NCBI RefSeq assembly: GCF_042453785.1
Contig: NC_091673.1
Span: 6,226,501-6,290,500 of the forward strand
Direction of reading: 5' to 3'
Source: Malus domestica
Taxonomy: Eukaryota > Streptophyta > Magnoliopsida > Rosales > Rosaceae
DNA: 64,000 nucleotides
This document shows positions 22,252-33,949 of this stretch, piece by piece. Made by a program: the position numbers and the translations under genes. Position 1 is the first letter of the stretch. Every line of letters begins with the position of its first letter. The notes below the pieces were generated by a model. It did no database searches. It saw nothing but the letters and a program-made list of their open reading frames with translations, and was not told the origin of the DNA.

Positions 22252-25130
22252 ATGTCAGACGGTGAAGCTAACGCTGCGGATGCGGCCAACGCCGAACCCC
22301 ACGACGTTGTCTCGCTTCTTTCTTCTGCGGAGAGGGACTATCTTGTCCGTAACAATGGTGATCAGGTAAAATTTCGGCTCTTTTTTCTGATTCTCTTCGA
22401 TTTATAAGTTAATTTCTTGTCGGTAAAAAATCTTGGGTAAATTTTTGAGTGTTAGTGAAATAGATTCAGTCTGGGTTCATTGATTTTTCTATATCTAGCC
22501 GAGGTTTGCATTTTACCCTCATTTCCATATCGATACTTTGATTTTTCGGTTATTTGGATGGAAATATCGACAAATTTGTGGATATTTTAAACACTCTGTT
22601 GAAGTAGTTTAACAATTGGGTTTTTTTATTATTTTTTATTTTTTATCACACTTGTGGATGTATTTGAAATTAGTAAATAAATAGAGGTTCAATTTGTTTG
22701 AGTGGCAAAAGAAAAAAGCAAATTTCTGTACTTTTTGGTGAAAAAAGTAAATTAAAGATATGGCTCTGTTTGCAAGGTTTTAGACTCTGTTAGGTTGAAT
22801 TTATATCTGGTTTTACTGAACTCAGCATTTTGTTTGTGCAAACTGAAGTTATGGTAAACATTAAGCTCCTCCAACCGTCCGGTTATTTGATACTTACAGA
22901 TTAAGAAACGATGTTCAATTTATTAATTTGTGGATAGATGATATTTAAATGAGGGGATATGAAAATGAACGGTTTAGATTATGATCCAACTATTGTCTTT
23001 GAACTGTAATTTATTTGCATACATGTACATGTATTAACTTGAGTGGTGGTTGATTTAGAAAGACTTGTTTGAAAGGTTTACGAAAATTTGGAAAAGAAAA
23101 GTTATTATTCAGATGTAGAGGGTTCAGGGTTGATGGTAATATTGGTAGTGGGATAATGTAAGAGAGGAATCATACGTCAAATTCTGGATTTTCAGATTAA
23201 GGTTGAGAGCTTGAAGGGGAAAAAGCTTGGGCTGTATTTTTCTGCATCATGGTGCAGTCCATGCCAACAATTCACCCCAGCTTTAGTCGAGGCCTACAAT
23301 GAGATCTCTCCAAATGGTGATTTTGAGATTATATTTATCTCGGCTGATGAAGATGATGAGTCATTCAATGGGTACTTCTCCAAGATGCCATGGCTTGCAA
23401 TTCCGTTCTCTGATTCAGACGCACGTGATAGTGTGGATGGATTGTTCAAAGTTCGTGGGATACCCCATCTTGTGATACTTGGCGAAGATGGGAAAGTTTT
23501 GAGTGACGATGGAGTTGAGATTCTTCAGGAGTACGGAGTTGATTCCTACCCTTTTACACAGGAAAAGATAAAAGAACTAAAAGATCAAGAGGAAGCTGCC
23601 AGAAGGGAACAGTCCCTGAAAAAAATCTTGGTCTCCCGCTCACGCGACTTTGTAATTTCAAATAACGGAGAGAAGGTAAGTTTCATTGCCACTTCTTGTT
23701 TATGATACTGACTTACTAGTCTCGTATTCTATGAATTTGCCGTGAAATGCAACTCGGCTGCACAATCTGACTTTTGTTATTAATTTGTGCATAAATCAAG
23801 GTGCCCATCTCTGAACTAGAAGGGAAGATAGTGGGTCTCTATTTCTCATTGTCTTCATACAGTCCGTGTGCAGAATATACTCCAAAACTTGTGGACGTCT
23901 ATGAGAAGCTGAAGGGAAATGGAGAGAACTTCGAGATTGTGTTGCTGCCACTTGATGATGATGAAAAATCATTCAAGAAACATTTTGAGAAAATGCCTTG
24001 GTTTTCTTTACCCAATGGGGACAAAAATGTTGAGAAATTGGCTCGGTACTTTGAGCTGTCAACCTTACCCACTTTGGTTATTATTGGGGCAGATGGTAAA
24101 ACACTTAGTAAGAACGTTACTGATGCCATTGACGAGCATGGGAGTCTGGCATACCCCTTCACGCCAGAGAAGTTTGCAGAGCTCGATGAGATAGAGAAGG
24201 CAAAGGAGAAAGCTCAAACCCTGGAGTCACTTTTGATTTCCGGGGATCGAAATTTTGTCATTGGAAAAGATGAAACTGAGGTAAGATATAGGTGTCCCCC
24301 CTTTTATGGTTTATACAGTGATATTCTTTTGTGTGATGTGGGACGAAAGCCCACAGTTCGCTTCTTTCAAGGCATGTAACTTGTATTGTGCGTGTGCATT
24401 TGTGTGTTTTTTGTGTGGTAGTAAGTGGTAGTAAGTGAATAACAAGTATTATTTCTGCATTCAGGTTCCTGTGACAGATCTAGTGGGGAAGAACATCCTC
24501 CTTTATTTCTCAGCTCACTGGTGCCCTCCTTGCCGCGCCTTTCTGCCAAAACTTGTTGAAGCCTACCACGAGATTAAGGCAAAGGACGATGCATTTGAAA
24601 CCATTTTCATCTCTAGTGACCGGGATCAGACCTCTTTCGATGACTTCTTTGCTAAAATGCCATGGCTTGCTCTTCCCTTTGGCGATGAAAGAAAAGTGCC
24701 CTTGAGTCGCAGATTCAGGGTCCAGGGCATCCCCATGCTCGTCGCCCTTGGTCCTACTGGCAAAACTGTCACAAAAGAAGCAAGAAATCTTGTCACGCTT
24801 CATGGGGCGAATGCTTATCCTTTCACCGAAGAGCGACTGAAGGAGATGGAAGTGGAATATGAGGAGATGGCAAAAGGGTGGCCTGAGAAGTTGAAGAGTG
24901 CACGCCATGAGAAGCACGAGCTTGTCCTCACGCGACGTACAGGATTTACGTGTGATAAGTGCGATAAATCGGGACTGGTGTGGTCATTCTATTGTAAGGA
25001 GTGTAATTTCAATCTCCACCCAAAGTGCGCGTTGGAGGCAGATAAAGAGACCGAAAATGATGCCAAGCAGGAAGAAGAGGAAGCCAAAGAAGGAGGGGTT
25101 TGTGACGGTGATGTTTGTACAAAAGCTTAA
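22252..25130 (+). CDS. NRX1: Nucleoredoxin 1-like protein, copy A
   Basis: Four exons: 22252-22365, 23196-23675, 23801-24280, 24465-25130; 1740 nt, 579 aa, all introns phase 0. Each large exon encodes one thioredoxin-like domain: domain 1 with [11 protein letters not shown], domain 2 with SSYSPCAEY (degenerate, one Cys only), domain 3 with [11 protein letters not shown]. Each is followed by a KMPW segment and a GIP or TLPTL cis-Pro loop. The C-terminus is a DC1-like Cys/His module (CDKCDKSG ... [14 protein letters not shown]) and an acidic tail ending CDGDVCTKA. Family role: plant NRX1 is a cytosolic/nuclear disulfide reductase, reported to protect catalase under oxidative stress. Full length (about 578 aa in Arabidopsis, from memory). 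Paired with a second copy 5.7 kb downstream. Confidence 0.95.
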
Positions 25131-25291
25131 GAAGTATGTATGTGTCATGTGTTTGTGATTTAGCGTATCATGAGAAGCTGAGAAATGTGTGTTTTGGGTT
25201 AAACTAGTGACATGTTATGATTGTGTCCTAAACTCTTACGTATTGCGTTTCAGATGATGCAATATTATAACTATTATTATAATAATTATTA

Positions 25292-26587
25292 GGGTAAATT
25301 ACATAGTAGCTCCTCAGGTTTGAGGTCTATTACAACCCTATACAACAACTTTAAAACATTTCACTTTCATACATCAAGTATCATTTTATTTCAAAATAAC
25401 ATCTCCGTTAGATTTTTCATCCATTAGTCTGTTAAATGCTGACGTGTCTGCCACATTTGTGCTGATGTGGCTGCCACGTGGCAAAAATTTTTTTTTTTAA
25501 TTTTTTAAAAAAAAAAAACCTAAATCTTCTAAATATTAAAATTAATAATAAAAAAAAAATTGAAACCTTCCCCTTTATCCTCCTCTCTTCTCCCCGCAAC
25601 CCCACATCCCACCCCTACCCCCTCACCTCTCTGCAACCCACATGAAAACCCACACCCCACCCTCACCCCCTCACCTCCCCGCAACCCAGATCCCCTTCTC
25701 TATACGACCTACCTGAAAACCCACACGACCTACTACCCCCCCTCCGGCGACGACCCACATCAGATCGAGGTCCCCATCCAAACAACAATCCTGACCCTAA
25801 CCCTAAACTCAAATCGAGGTCCAAACCCTCCATGCCCACATCGCAATTCGACTCAATAACCCCAAAACTACGATCATCGTCGTCAATATCTTCATAAACC
25901 AAAAGAGATTGAGGATGATGGGTTGGGTCGGAATGGGCTCAACATTCTGGTCGTCTCTGTGGCAGTGAATTTGGGTCCTACGCTGCATCGCGGCCTGTAC
26001 GGCTCCAGTGGGGCTCGGAATGAGAGGCGGAGGCTGAGGATTAATTGATTTGAGGGAATGGGAGGCGGAGTGCTTGCAATGGCGGAGACTGAGATAAATG
26101 AAGTCTGAATCGTCGATGTCTAGTTGGAGGAAGATGAACATGAAGGAAGGAGAAGGGGAATGAGAAGGGGGATAGAGGGTGAGTGCGGGTGCGGGGAGAA
26201 AACGAACTGGTTGCAGGAATGGGGATCTGGGGAGGGAGGGTCGCGGGTTGGGGGGGTGTTCTGGGTTTCTGGTTTTGGGGTGGGGGATGCGGGTGGGATG
26301 GGGTGGGGAGGGGGGTACGGGGGTGGTTTATTTGATTTTTTTTTAATATTTATTTAACAGAGTTAGGTTTTTTTAAAAAAATTAAAAAAAAATTTACCAC
26401 GTGGCAGCCACATCAGCACAAATGTGGTAGCCACGTCAGCATTTAACAGATGAATGGACGGAAAATCTAACGGATGTATTATTTTGAAATAAAATGGTAC
26501 ATAATGTATGAAAGTGAAATGTTTTAAAGACGTTGTATGAGGTTGTAATAGACCTCAAACCTGAGGGGGCTAGTATGTAATTTACCC
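25292..26587. mobile_element. Mutator-like element carrying gene-derived DNA (Pack-MULE-like)
   Basis: 1296 bp with inverted arms of about 200 bp: GGGTAAATTACATAGTAGC at the left, CTAGTATGTAATTTACCC at the right, and internal CACGTGGC / GCCACATCAGCAC blocks mirrored. A perfect 9-bp direct repeat TAATTATTA flanks it (25283-25291, 26588-26596). The interior is GC-rich, very unlike the arms, and contains a host gene fragment. No transposase. Confidence 0.8.
25663..26141 (-). pseudogene. Captured gene fragment in the MULE, possibly HROB-like
   Basis: Minus strand: QLDIDDSDFIYLSLRHCKHS, then LIPSPTGAVQAAMQRRT and NVEPIPTQPIIL, then after a frame slip VYEDIDDDDRSFGVIES and GLDLDLSLGLGS. The DIDDSD opening and P-x-GAVQAAM motif recall the N-terminus of plant homologous-recombination OB-fold (HROB-like) proteins; this is from memory and unverified. 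The fragment lacks the OB fold and is frame-shifted. Confidence 0.45.
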
Positions 26588-26672
26588 TAATTATTACTTA
26601 ACTGAAATTATTTATTCTTTGAATTCAAGTTTAAAGTTAAGAGATGCATATTCATCAAACTAAGAACTCTTA

Positions 26673-27594
26673 GGGGGCGTTTGTTTCACCTTCTTAAGTG
26701 GGACTGGACTGGTTAGGATTATTGTCCCATGTTTGGTAAGCTTGGGGACTAACTTAAATGAGACTAGTCCGGACTCGTGTGGACTATCTCCCTCGCTAGG
26801 TCGTCTTAGCGAAGCTCCCCGAAAACCACGGGACTGCTAAGACTTGCTTCGTCTCCTTTGCGCCGCTTGGCGTCCTCCCTCTGCGAATACCTTGCTTCGT
26901 TTACGTTGCGTCTTCTCTCCAACGAGATCACAGCACCACACCAAAACCATTCCCTCGTTTCAAATCCGAGAGAACTACGGCGATATTCTCGGCGACCCGA
27001 CCAAATTGCACCCCTTGCCGTCTGCAACTCCAATCCCTGCCCATGCCCATACCCAGCCCTACCCACCCGTGCCGTCTGCAACTTCAATCCTCACCCATGG
27101 AAGAACAAGTGAAGTTGGACGGGAAAAGAGGCAAAGGGAAGAGAGAGGGGGATTTGAACGAAAAAACAAAGGGAAGAGAGAGATGAAGCTGAACAGGAAA
27201 GCTCATATGGCTGCCATTAAATTGGCGATTAAAGCTTGAGAGGGAGGGGTTGGGGTTTTTTGGGGGAAGACAGTAGTACTGAGAAAAAGAGGGAGAAAAG
27301 GCAAAAAAAGGGATAGGGGAGGGAGTCAATGGGCGGAGATAAAAATGAATCAGGGAAGAAGATGATTCTAGCCAAATGATAAAATAATAATAAAAAAATT
27401 AGTAGATTAGATTAAATTAATGATAAAATATTGTATATATAGATTTAATAATATAATATTAGAATCATGCTTCTTAATTCAGTACTGCATCAAACGTTTC
27501 ACTAAGTCAGTCCAGCTTAGTCTAGTCTAAGCCAGTCCAGCTTAGTCCTTAAAGCTAGTCCAGTCCGAGATAGTCCGGTGCAACAAACGCCCCA
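26673..27594. mobile_element. PIF/Harbinger-like non-autonomous element
   Basis: Starts GGGGGCGTTTGTTTCA and ends TGCAACAAACGCCCCA, inverted with two mismatches, and is flanked by TTA on both sides (26670-26672, 27595-27597), the usual PIF/Harbinger target. Subterminal AGTCCAG/CTGGACT-type blocks are mirrored. 922 bp with a GC-rich core (26800-27110) in which no protein domain was recognised; no transposase. Confidence 0.7.
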
Positions 27595-27618
27595 TTAATG
27601 AACTCGTTTTTAGTTTTT

Positions 27619-28500
27619 AGTTTGAGTTTGGTTTTTTAGCCAAAATGTTTCGAGATTGGCTAAGTCATGACTTTGGTCCTTGAGATTTGTTGATGCACAA
27701 AATCCGTGAGAACTTTGGTACAACAGAAAGTGTTAAGTTTGTGACCTTCGCTAGATTGCTCCGGTCACTAGTGTAGATAAATATGTAAATGGATAGAGAG
27801 ACAGGGAAGAAAACACAAGATGTACGTGGTTCACCCAGATTGGCTACGTCTACAGAGTATAAGAGTTCTCATTAATTGTGAAGGGTTTACATAATTACAT
27901 AGGTTCAAGCTCTCCTTTAGTGAGTACTAGTGAATGATTTAGTATAAATGACAGTAGGAAATATTGTGGGAGAATGATATCCTTTTATAGAAAAGAGTTT
28001 CTAGCTTTACTCTGACATTGACACGTGTCGTGTTGTCATTGGCTTCCGATGTTGACACGTGTCGAGCTATGATTGGCTTCTGATGTCGACACGTGTCGCG
28101 CTGTGATTGGCCTCCTGGTTGGAGAGAAACTCTTCTGGGTCCTTGACGGTATAACGTTGACCGGTACTCTGTAAATTCGGGATTAGTCAAGTATGGTACA
28201 AACAAGATTTAAAACCAATAGAATTGGTCATTGAGTTTGTCAATCATCAATCATTTTGGTCATTTGGTGAAATTTTTTTGTTAAATAAAAGAAAATGACA
28301 AAATACCTCAATTTATGTCAAATCATTTTGGCCCGTTGATTGTTAAATTGAGGGCATTTTTGTTATTTTGGTCCTTATTTAACAGAATGAGCAAAATGAT
28401 TGACGGTGAACGAACTCAGGACCACTTCTATTGATTTCAAATTTTAAGGACTAAAGTGACAATTTATGTCAATTTCAGGGATTACTTTGACCAAAATACC
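27619..28500. mobile_element. MITE (family of 9829-10148) interrupted by an LTR
   Basis: The left part (TTTTTAGCCAAAATG ... TTTGGTCCTTGAGATTT) ends at about 27687 and the right part resumes at about 28207 (GATTTAAAACCAATAG ... CTTTGACCAAAATACC). Removing the inserted block restores the same order seen at 9829-10148. Confidence 0.6.
27688..28206. mobile_element. Solo LTR-like element with triple G-box repeat
   Basis: Begins GTTGATGCACAAAATCC, ends GGTACAAACAA, and is flanked by GATTT on both sides. From CTTCGCTAGATTGCTCCGG onward it matches the start of the large repeat at 38336, so it is probably the LTR of that family. Three ~35-bp repeats at about 28015-28115 each contain GACACGTGTCG, a palindromic CACGTG core. 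Confidence 0.55.
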
Positions 28501-28754
28501 TTTTAGTTTTTATGAGAGAAATGAAGAATGAAGATGGTTATAAAAATATTGTGTAAGAAATGTGTTTTAGAGTAACGCATGATGAAAACTAAAACTGAAT
28601 ATAATTTTTTGTTTTATATAATCTCTTTCATTTCTCCCCTTCTTCATCCAACCATTTACTTTGCCCTTCTTTACTCCTCATTTGTTCAATTTATACTAAA
28701 ACTAAAAACGAAATAATGTTCAAATAAATTTACATCTATGTATGTCCTCTTTTT

Positions 28755-29062
28755 CCAATTAACTACCATAGTTCTTTAACTTTAATTAAATTGGAGTTTT
28801 GATCATTTAACTAAAAATCCATAACTATTGGTCCATTAACTCATCAAAAAGTGTAACTATGATTATTTTCTTCAACTCCGTCATAACCGTAATGGGTCAT
28901 GATGATAGGACAATTGTTACAATTGGGTTAAAGTTGATGAACCATTTATCTAATAAGGTTAATGCCAATGGATCATTGCTCCAATTGAGTTAAAGTTGAT
29001 GGACCATTGTTACAATGTTCTCATTTTGATTTTCATATTTGCCTCATGATTCAGCCTGTGTG
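28755..29062. mobile_element. Decayed MULE-type MITE, left part, split by a hAT element
   Basis: Blocks such as TTTAACTTTAATTAAATTGG and AACTAAAAATCCATAACTA resemble the 21588-22053 element. Similar remnants continue after 29960 (GATGAGTTGCAGAATTAATAG ... TAAAATTAATGAACTATTGC, to about 30112). It was interrupted by the hAT element. Confidence 0.45.
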
Positions 29063-29951
29063 TAGGGATGGGCAAATACCCATTGGTTATGGGTAACCGC
29101 GGTTACTCGCCCATTTAAATTAAACGGTTACGGTTATGGGTAACCGTTTAGATAAATAAACGGTTATGGGTATAACCGTTTACCTGCGAAATTTAAATGG
29201 GCGGTTATGGGTATTAACCGCGGTTATAAACGGGTAACCGTTTACCCATTTATTTTATATATGTAAAACTAATACAAACCATGTTCTCAATCCAATAATA
29301 CTTAGCACCCATTAAATTAGCAAGGAATTCATCGGTCATTCTCTCAATAACACTACTACAGGAATGATGATTCTCATCATCAAGGAATTGGTCAAATTAA
29401 TTTAAATTCCTTGTGGGTAACCGTGAAATTGAAAGAAATGCTTTGACAGAAATGTCTTCTAAACAATTTTTGTAACCTAATAATACTTAGCAAATATTAT
29501 ATTTACCTTCATTGGTAACAGTTAAAAATATCGCTCGTAAACTATTATTTCAATTATTGGAATGGTATAAGGACTTAAAAAATTAAAATATGGAAATGTA
29601 TAATGAATGTACCTATAACGGTGTTTAATTGTCAAAAAAAAAATTATGACAATTTTTTTTAATTTTCAAGTTGTTAAAAAACATGTAGACGGGTGAAAAA
29701 AGGGTAATGGTAAAAAAAAAAAAAAAGATAAACTGGTTAAAAAGAATAAATGGATAAACGGGTATTAAACGGTTACGGTTAAATGAGTATGCGGTTATGA
29801 GTATGGTTAACCGTTTATAAACGGTTATGGGTATGAGTATAACCGTTTAGACAATTACCCAACGGGTAAACGGTTATGCGGGTATGAACATAAACGGTTA
29901 TGGGTAAATTAACCGCGGTTACCCGCCCGTCATAACCATTGCCCATCCCTA
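29063..29951. mobile_element. hAT-type non-autonomous transposon
   Basis: Ends TAGGGATGGGCAA / TTGCCCATCCCTA are perfect inverted repeats typical of hAT elements. Flanks are CCTGTGTG (29055-29062) and CTTGTGTG (29952-29959), an 8-bp duplication with one mismatch. Subterminal zones are rich in AAACGGTTA/TAACCGTTT and CCGCGG motifs. 889 bp, no transposase frame. Confidence 0.8.
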
Positions 29952-30112
29952 CTTGTGTGGCATGACTCATTTTGACGAGAGTTTTAACGAAGTTGATGAC
30001 AATGATCATAATTGCACGTTTTGATGAGTTGCAGAATTAATAGTCATAAATTTTTAGTTAAGACACTAATATTCTAATTTGATTAAAATTAATGAACTAT
30101 TGCTGCAATTTC

Positions 30113-30828
30113 ATCTATAGAGAAATAATACTTTGGGACAACCACACACATGGCTTGAATTAATAATAATTTGCACGTTACCAACGAGTGTTTACAATAA
30201 GAAGCTGGGCTTGAGCATGGCCCGCATGGCCTGCGCTTCTTGCACTCTTGTTTGTTTGTATGTCGTACGCAGTGGCTCAGCCTGAACAGGAGAAGCTAAA
30301 AATTTTCAACCTTTCCATAAATTCCACGGGGAACACAACGGATAAGGACGATTCACCCAAAGTTTCTTTTCATAGCTCTAATCCGACAACCAAATGGAGT
30401 TACGGACCCTCCAAGTAACAAATTCGTGTTAAATTTGTCATTTTTGAGATCAAAATATACAATTTGTTCTAGCAGATTTGTTGTTGAGTTTATACTCATA
30501 CGTTTCGGATTCGAAGCACATTTTAATTTGAAATGGTCCAAATTTTCATATGAAAAAGATTGCATTTACATGATTTATAATCCAGTTTATTTATTGTTAC
30601 CATTATTCAAGAGGAACTACTATTTTTAAATAAAAAACTATAATCCCATGGGGATTTAGACGGAAACTCAATCTTAGCCAGCCAGCTCGTATTTTGCGTG
30701 TGTTTATTATAATATTGTAAGTGGTGCCCTCGACGTCGAAGATCCTAATAAAAGTCGCAAACTTTCACCACCAAACTTGAATATATACCAAATTCCAATT
30801 GCAGCTCAGAGAGAGAGACTCAGAAAGC
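30113..30828. other. Upstream region of the second nucleoredoxin gene
   Basis: No other gene seen. TATA-like sequences lie at about 30744 (CTAATAAAAG) and 30780 (ATATATA). Pyrimidine/GA-rich sequence (GAGAGAGAG) just before the ATG is typical of plant 5'UTRs. Confidence 0.4.
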
Positions 30829-33090
30829 ATGGCTAACGGCGACGAAGACGGCGTCACTCACGACCTCCTTTCTCTCATCTCCTCCGCCGACAGAAACTTC
30901 CTCCTCCGCAACAACGGCGGCCAGGTAAAAGTGTAACCATCATATTTTCTCATTAAAGTTTCGACTCTATGTTCATTGAGATTGCAGGGGAAAAATAAGC
31001 AAGCCAAAGTATTTGCATTTTTTTTCTTCTGAGAATATAGAGGAACGTTAATCTAAATGTAATTATGATGGAAACCCAGTTGGGTAAATGCTATGTAATT
31101 GCTTGGTTCAATCTTAAAATGTTTACTTTGGCATTGATTATACGAAGAACAGATTGAGATGGCTGTTTTTATTTTATTTTCTGGGTTGTGGTGATTATAT
31201 TTTTTTTTTTATGAATATATAGGCTGAGATCAGTAGTTTGACCGGAAAGATTGTGGGGTTGTATTTCTCCGCCTCGTGGTGCGGCCCGTGCCTCCGGTTC
31301 ACCCCAAACTTGGTGGAGGTCCACCAGGACTTGGCGGCCAAAGGCGGCTTTGAAGTTGTGTTCATCTCTTCTGATAGAGATGAGGAATCGTTCACCGGAT
31401 ACTTCTCGAAAATGCCGTGGCTTTCGATTCCCTTTTCGGATTTGGAGACCCGAAAACGCCTCAAGGAGTTCTTCAAAGTCAGGGGGATTCCCCATCTTGT
31501 CATTATTGATGCCAATGGGAGAGTTTGTACTAATGATGGGACAAAAATTGTAATGGACCACGGGGCGGATGGTTATCCGTTCACCGCGGAGAAGATGAAT
31601 TTATTAAAAGAGAAGGAAGCCACGGTGAAGGAGAATCAGTCCTTGAGTTCTCTCTTGGTTTCTAGTTCCCGGGATTATTTGATTTCGAAGGATGGCAATA
31701 AGGTACAGGTTTTCCCCCTTGATTTTACATTGCTAGCACTTCTGTAACGTTGGATTGTTTTAACTTTTATATGATAGAGATAGTTGATGACCATGAATAC
31801 CCAAAAAAATGTATCGACAGGTTTCTGTATCCGAGCTTGAAGGAAAGATTGTTGGGTTGTATTTCTCGCTTAATACTCACAAGCCATGCAAAGAATTTAC
31901 TCAGGCACTTGTGAAGTTCCATGAGAAAATGAAGGAGAAAGGAGAGAACTTTGAGATTGTGTTGATATCTCTGGACCTTGAAGAGGAACACTTCAAAGAA
32001 GGGTTTCAAGTGTCATGGTTGGCATTGCCGTTTAAGGACAAGAACTGTGAAAAACTTGCTCGCTACTTTGAGCTTGAGAATTTACCTACACTAGTTATAA
32101 TTGGGCAAGATGGAAAGACATTACACTCCAATGCGGCTGAACTCATTGAAGAGTATGGCGCTGAAGCCTACCCCTTTACACCAGAGAAGATTGCCGTGCT
32201 TGCTGAGTTGAAACTCAAAGAACAGACTATACAGTCACTTTTAGTTGCTGGGGGCAGAGACTTTGTGATTGAAAATAACGGTTCCAAGGTACAATTTTCT
32301 TGCCGGTTCATTTCCTAATGTTCTATGATATCAATTAAATTTCAAATGTTTCTTTATTCTCATCAGTCAGAGATTCTCATCAGTCAGAGGTTTTTTAGTT
32401 GCATGCGTCAAGTTTCTGTCTGTGTTTGATTAGGTACCAGTGTCTGAGCTTGCTGGGAAGCACATTCTGCTCTATTTCTCAGCTCATTGGTGCCCTCCAT
32501 GTCGTGCATTCATGCCTAAGCTTATAAAAGCGTACAATCAGATCAAGGCAAAGGGCAATGCCATTGAAATAATCTTCCTCTCAAGCGATCGCGATCAACC
32601 CTCCTTCAAAGAACTCTTTGCAACCATGCCTTGGTTAGCCATCCCATTAGGCGATCCAAGGCAGGCCCTCCTGCAGCACAAATTCAAAATCCAAGGCATT
32701 CCTGCATTGGTAGCCATCAGCCCCAACGGCCAGACACTCAGCACGCAGGCCCGGCAACTCATACAGGCGCATGGATCCGACGCTTATCCGTTCACAGAAG
32801 AGCATTTGAAGCAATTGGAGGAAAAGTTGGAGGAAGAAGCAAAGGGGTGGCCTGAGAAAGTAAAGAGTATACTCCATGCTGAACACGACCTCACGCGTGT
32901 GCTCCACCACGACTATGTTTGCTGGTGCAGGGAGCCGGGAAGTGGCTGGTCTTTTTACTGCAAAGACTGCAACTTCGATCTCCACCCAAAATGTGCATTG
33001 AACAAGAGCAACAATGGAGGAACGGAGGATGACCCTCCCAAGGCAACGGAGGATTATATTTGTGACGGTGATGTGTGCCGTAAAGTCTGA
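30829..33090 (+). CDS. NRX1: Nucleoredoxin 1-like protein, copy B
   Basis: Four exons: 30829-30924, 31223-31702, 31821-32288, 32434-33090; 1701 nt, 566 aa, all introns phase 0 as in copy A. Domain 1 has SASWCGPCLRF, domain 2 the degenerate NTHKPCKEF, domain 3 [11 protein letters not shown]. The C-terminal DC1-like module reads YVCWCREPGSGWSFYCKDCN followed by FDLHPKCALN, and the tail ends CDGDVCRKV. Copy A's first active site is CSPC, copy B's CGPC, and the first Cys pair of the DC1 module is C-x2-C in A but C-x-C in B. Same expected role as copy A: NADPH-thioredoxin-reductase-dependent disulfide reduction in cytosol/nucleus (family knowledge). Exon pattern shows a tandem duplicate; the sequence divergence suggests an old one. 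Confidence 0.95.
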
Positions 33091-33295
33091 GAAGGCATTT
33101 AAATTGCCTTATGCATCTGGATTTTGTAAACTATGATGTTTTCTTTTTATACAAAGGGGTTTCTGTGTGTTTTATGCTAATTGCATGATAGAAAGAGGAT
33201 TTAAGATTTTAGGGTTTAGCAGCAGTCCTATAAAAACGTCCATACCATGACATCTACCAAATTAGTGCTATCTCTGTTTTGTTTTTGGTCAAAAA

Positions 33296-33771
33296 GTGTT
33301 CCTAGAAACAAAACTGTGAGGGTGTGGTCGGGGCCCAAAGCTGACAATATCATGCTGTGGTGGAATTGAGCTCGGGATGTGGTGGGGGTCCGGGCCGGGA
33401 TGTGACAATTTGGTATAAAGCCAATCCCTGGCTGGATGTGTGCCGACGAGGACGTTGGGTTCCTAAGGGGGGTGGATTGTAACATCCCACATCGTCCAAG
33501 GGAGTAGATCTTGTAAGTCTTATATGTATATTCTCATCTCTACCTAGCACGAGACCTTTTGGGAGCTTACTGGCTTCGGGTTCCATCGGAACTCCGAAGT
33601 TAAGCGAGTTCGCGAGAAAGCATTCCCATGATGGGTGACCCGCTGAGAAGTTCTCGTGTAAGTTCCCAGAAACAAAACTGTGAGGGCGTGGTCGGGATTC
33701 AAAGCGGACAATATCGTGCTACGGTGGAGTCGAGCTCGGAATGTGGTAGGAGCTCGGGCCGGGATGTGACA
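33296..33771 (+). mobile_element. Cassandra TRIM retrotransposon with truncated 5' LTR
   Basis: 3' LTR 33478-33771 (TGTAACATCCCACATCG ... GGGATGTGACA). A second copy of its last ~110 bp at 33296-33407 is the truncated 5' LTR. Between them are a PBS-like TGGTATAAAGCC (33410) and a purine tract AAGGGGGGTGGA just before the 3' LTR, an internal region of only 70 bp. Such tiny internal regions plus a 5S-like LTR define Cassandra. It has no coding capacity; the minus-strand open frames here are accidental. It lies 200 bp downstream of nucleoredoxin copy B. Confidence 0.85.
33561..33663 (+). repeat. 5S rRNA-derived segment in the Cassandra LTR
   Basis: Matches the 5S rRNA layout: GGTTCCATCGGAACTCCGAAG, GAAGTTAAGCG (A-box region, about 33596), GATGGGTGACC (C-box region, about 33630) and GAAGTTCTCGTGT. 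It differs from true 5S in the 5' portion and spacer, so it is the Cassandra 5S-like promoter module, not a ribosomal gene. Confidence 0.8.
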
Positions 33772-33949
33772 ATTGTGCAATCAAGAGCATGGGTAACATG
33801 GGTCTGAGCGCCATAATCTGACCAGTTAGTCAAAGGCGTGGCTTAGAGTAGTCAAACCATGTGTAGCGAGGGTTTGATAGGACCTAAGTGGAGAGCGATT
33901 GAACATGACGCGGAGAACCTACACGTATGCACTTCGAACTTTGTGGGGG

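Noticed and set aside
26844..27239. 131-aa plus-strand frame in the Harbinger-like element as a transposase
   Set aside because: Basic, low-complexity translation with no DDE or Myb-like motif.
33561..33663. A genuine 5S rRNA gene
   Set aside because: It lies within an LTR with flanking Cassandra sequence, is diverged in its 5' part and is not in a 5S array.
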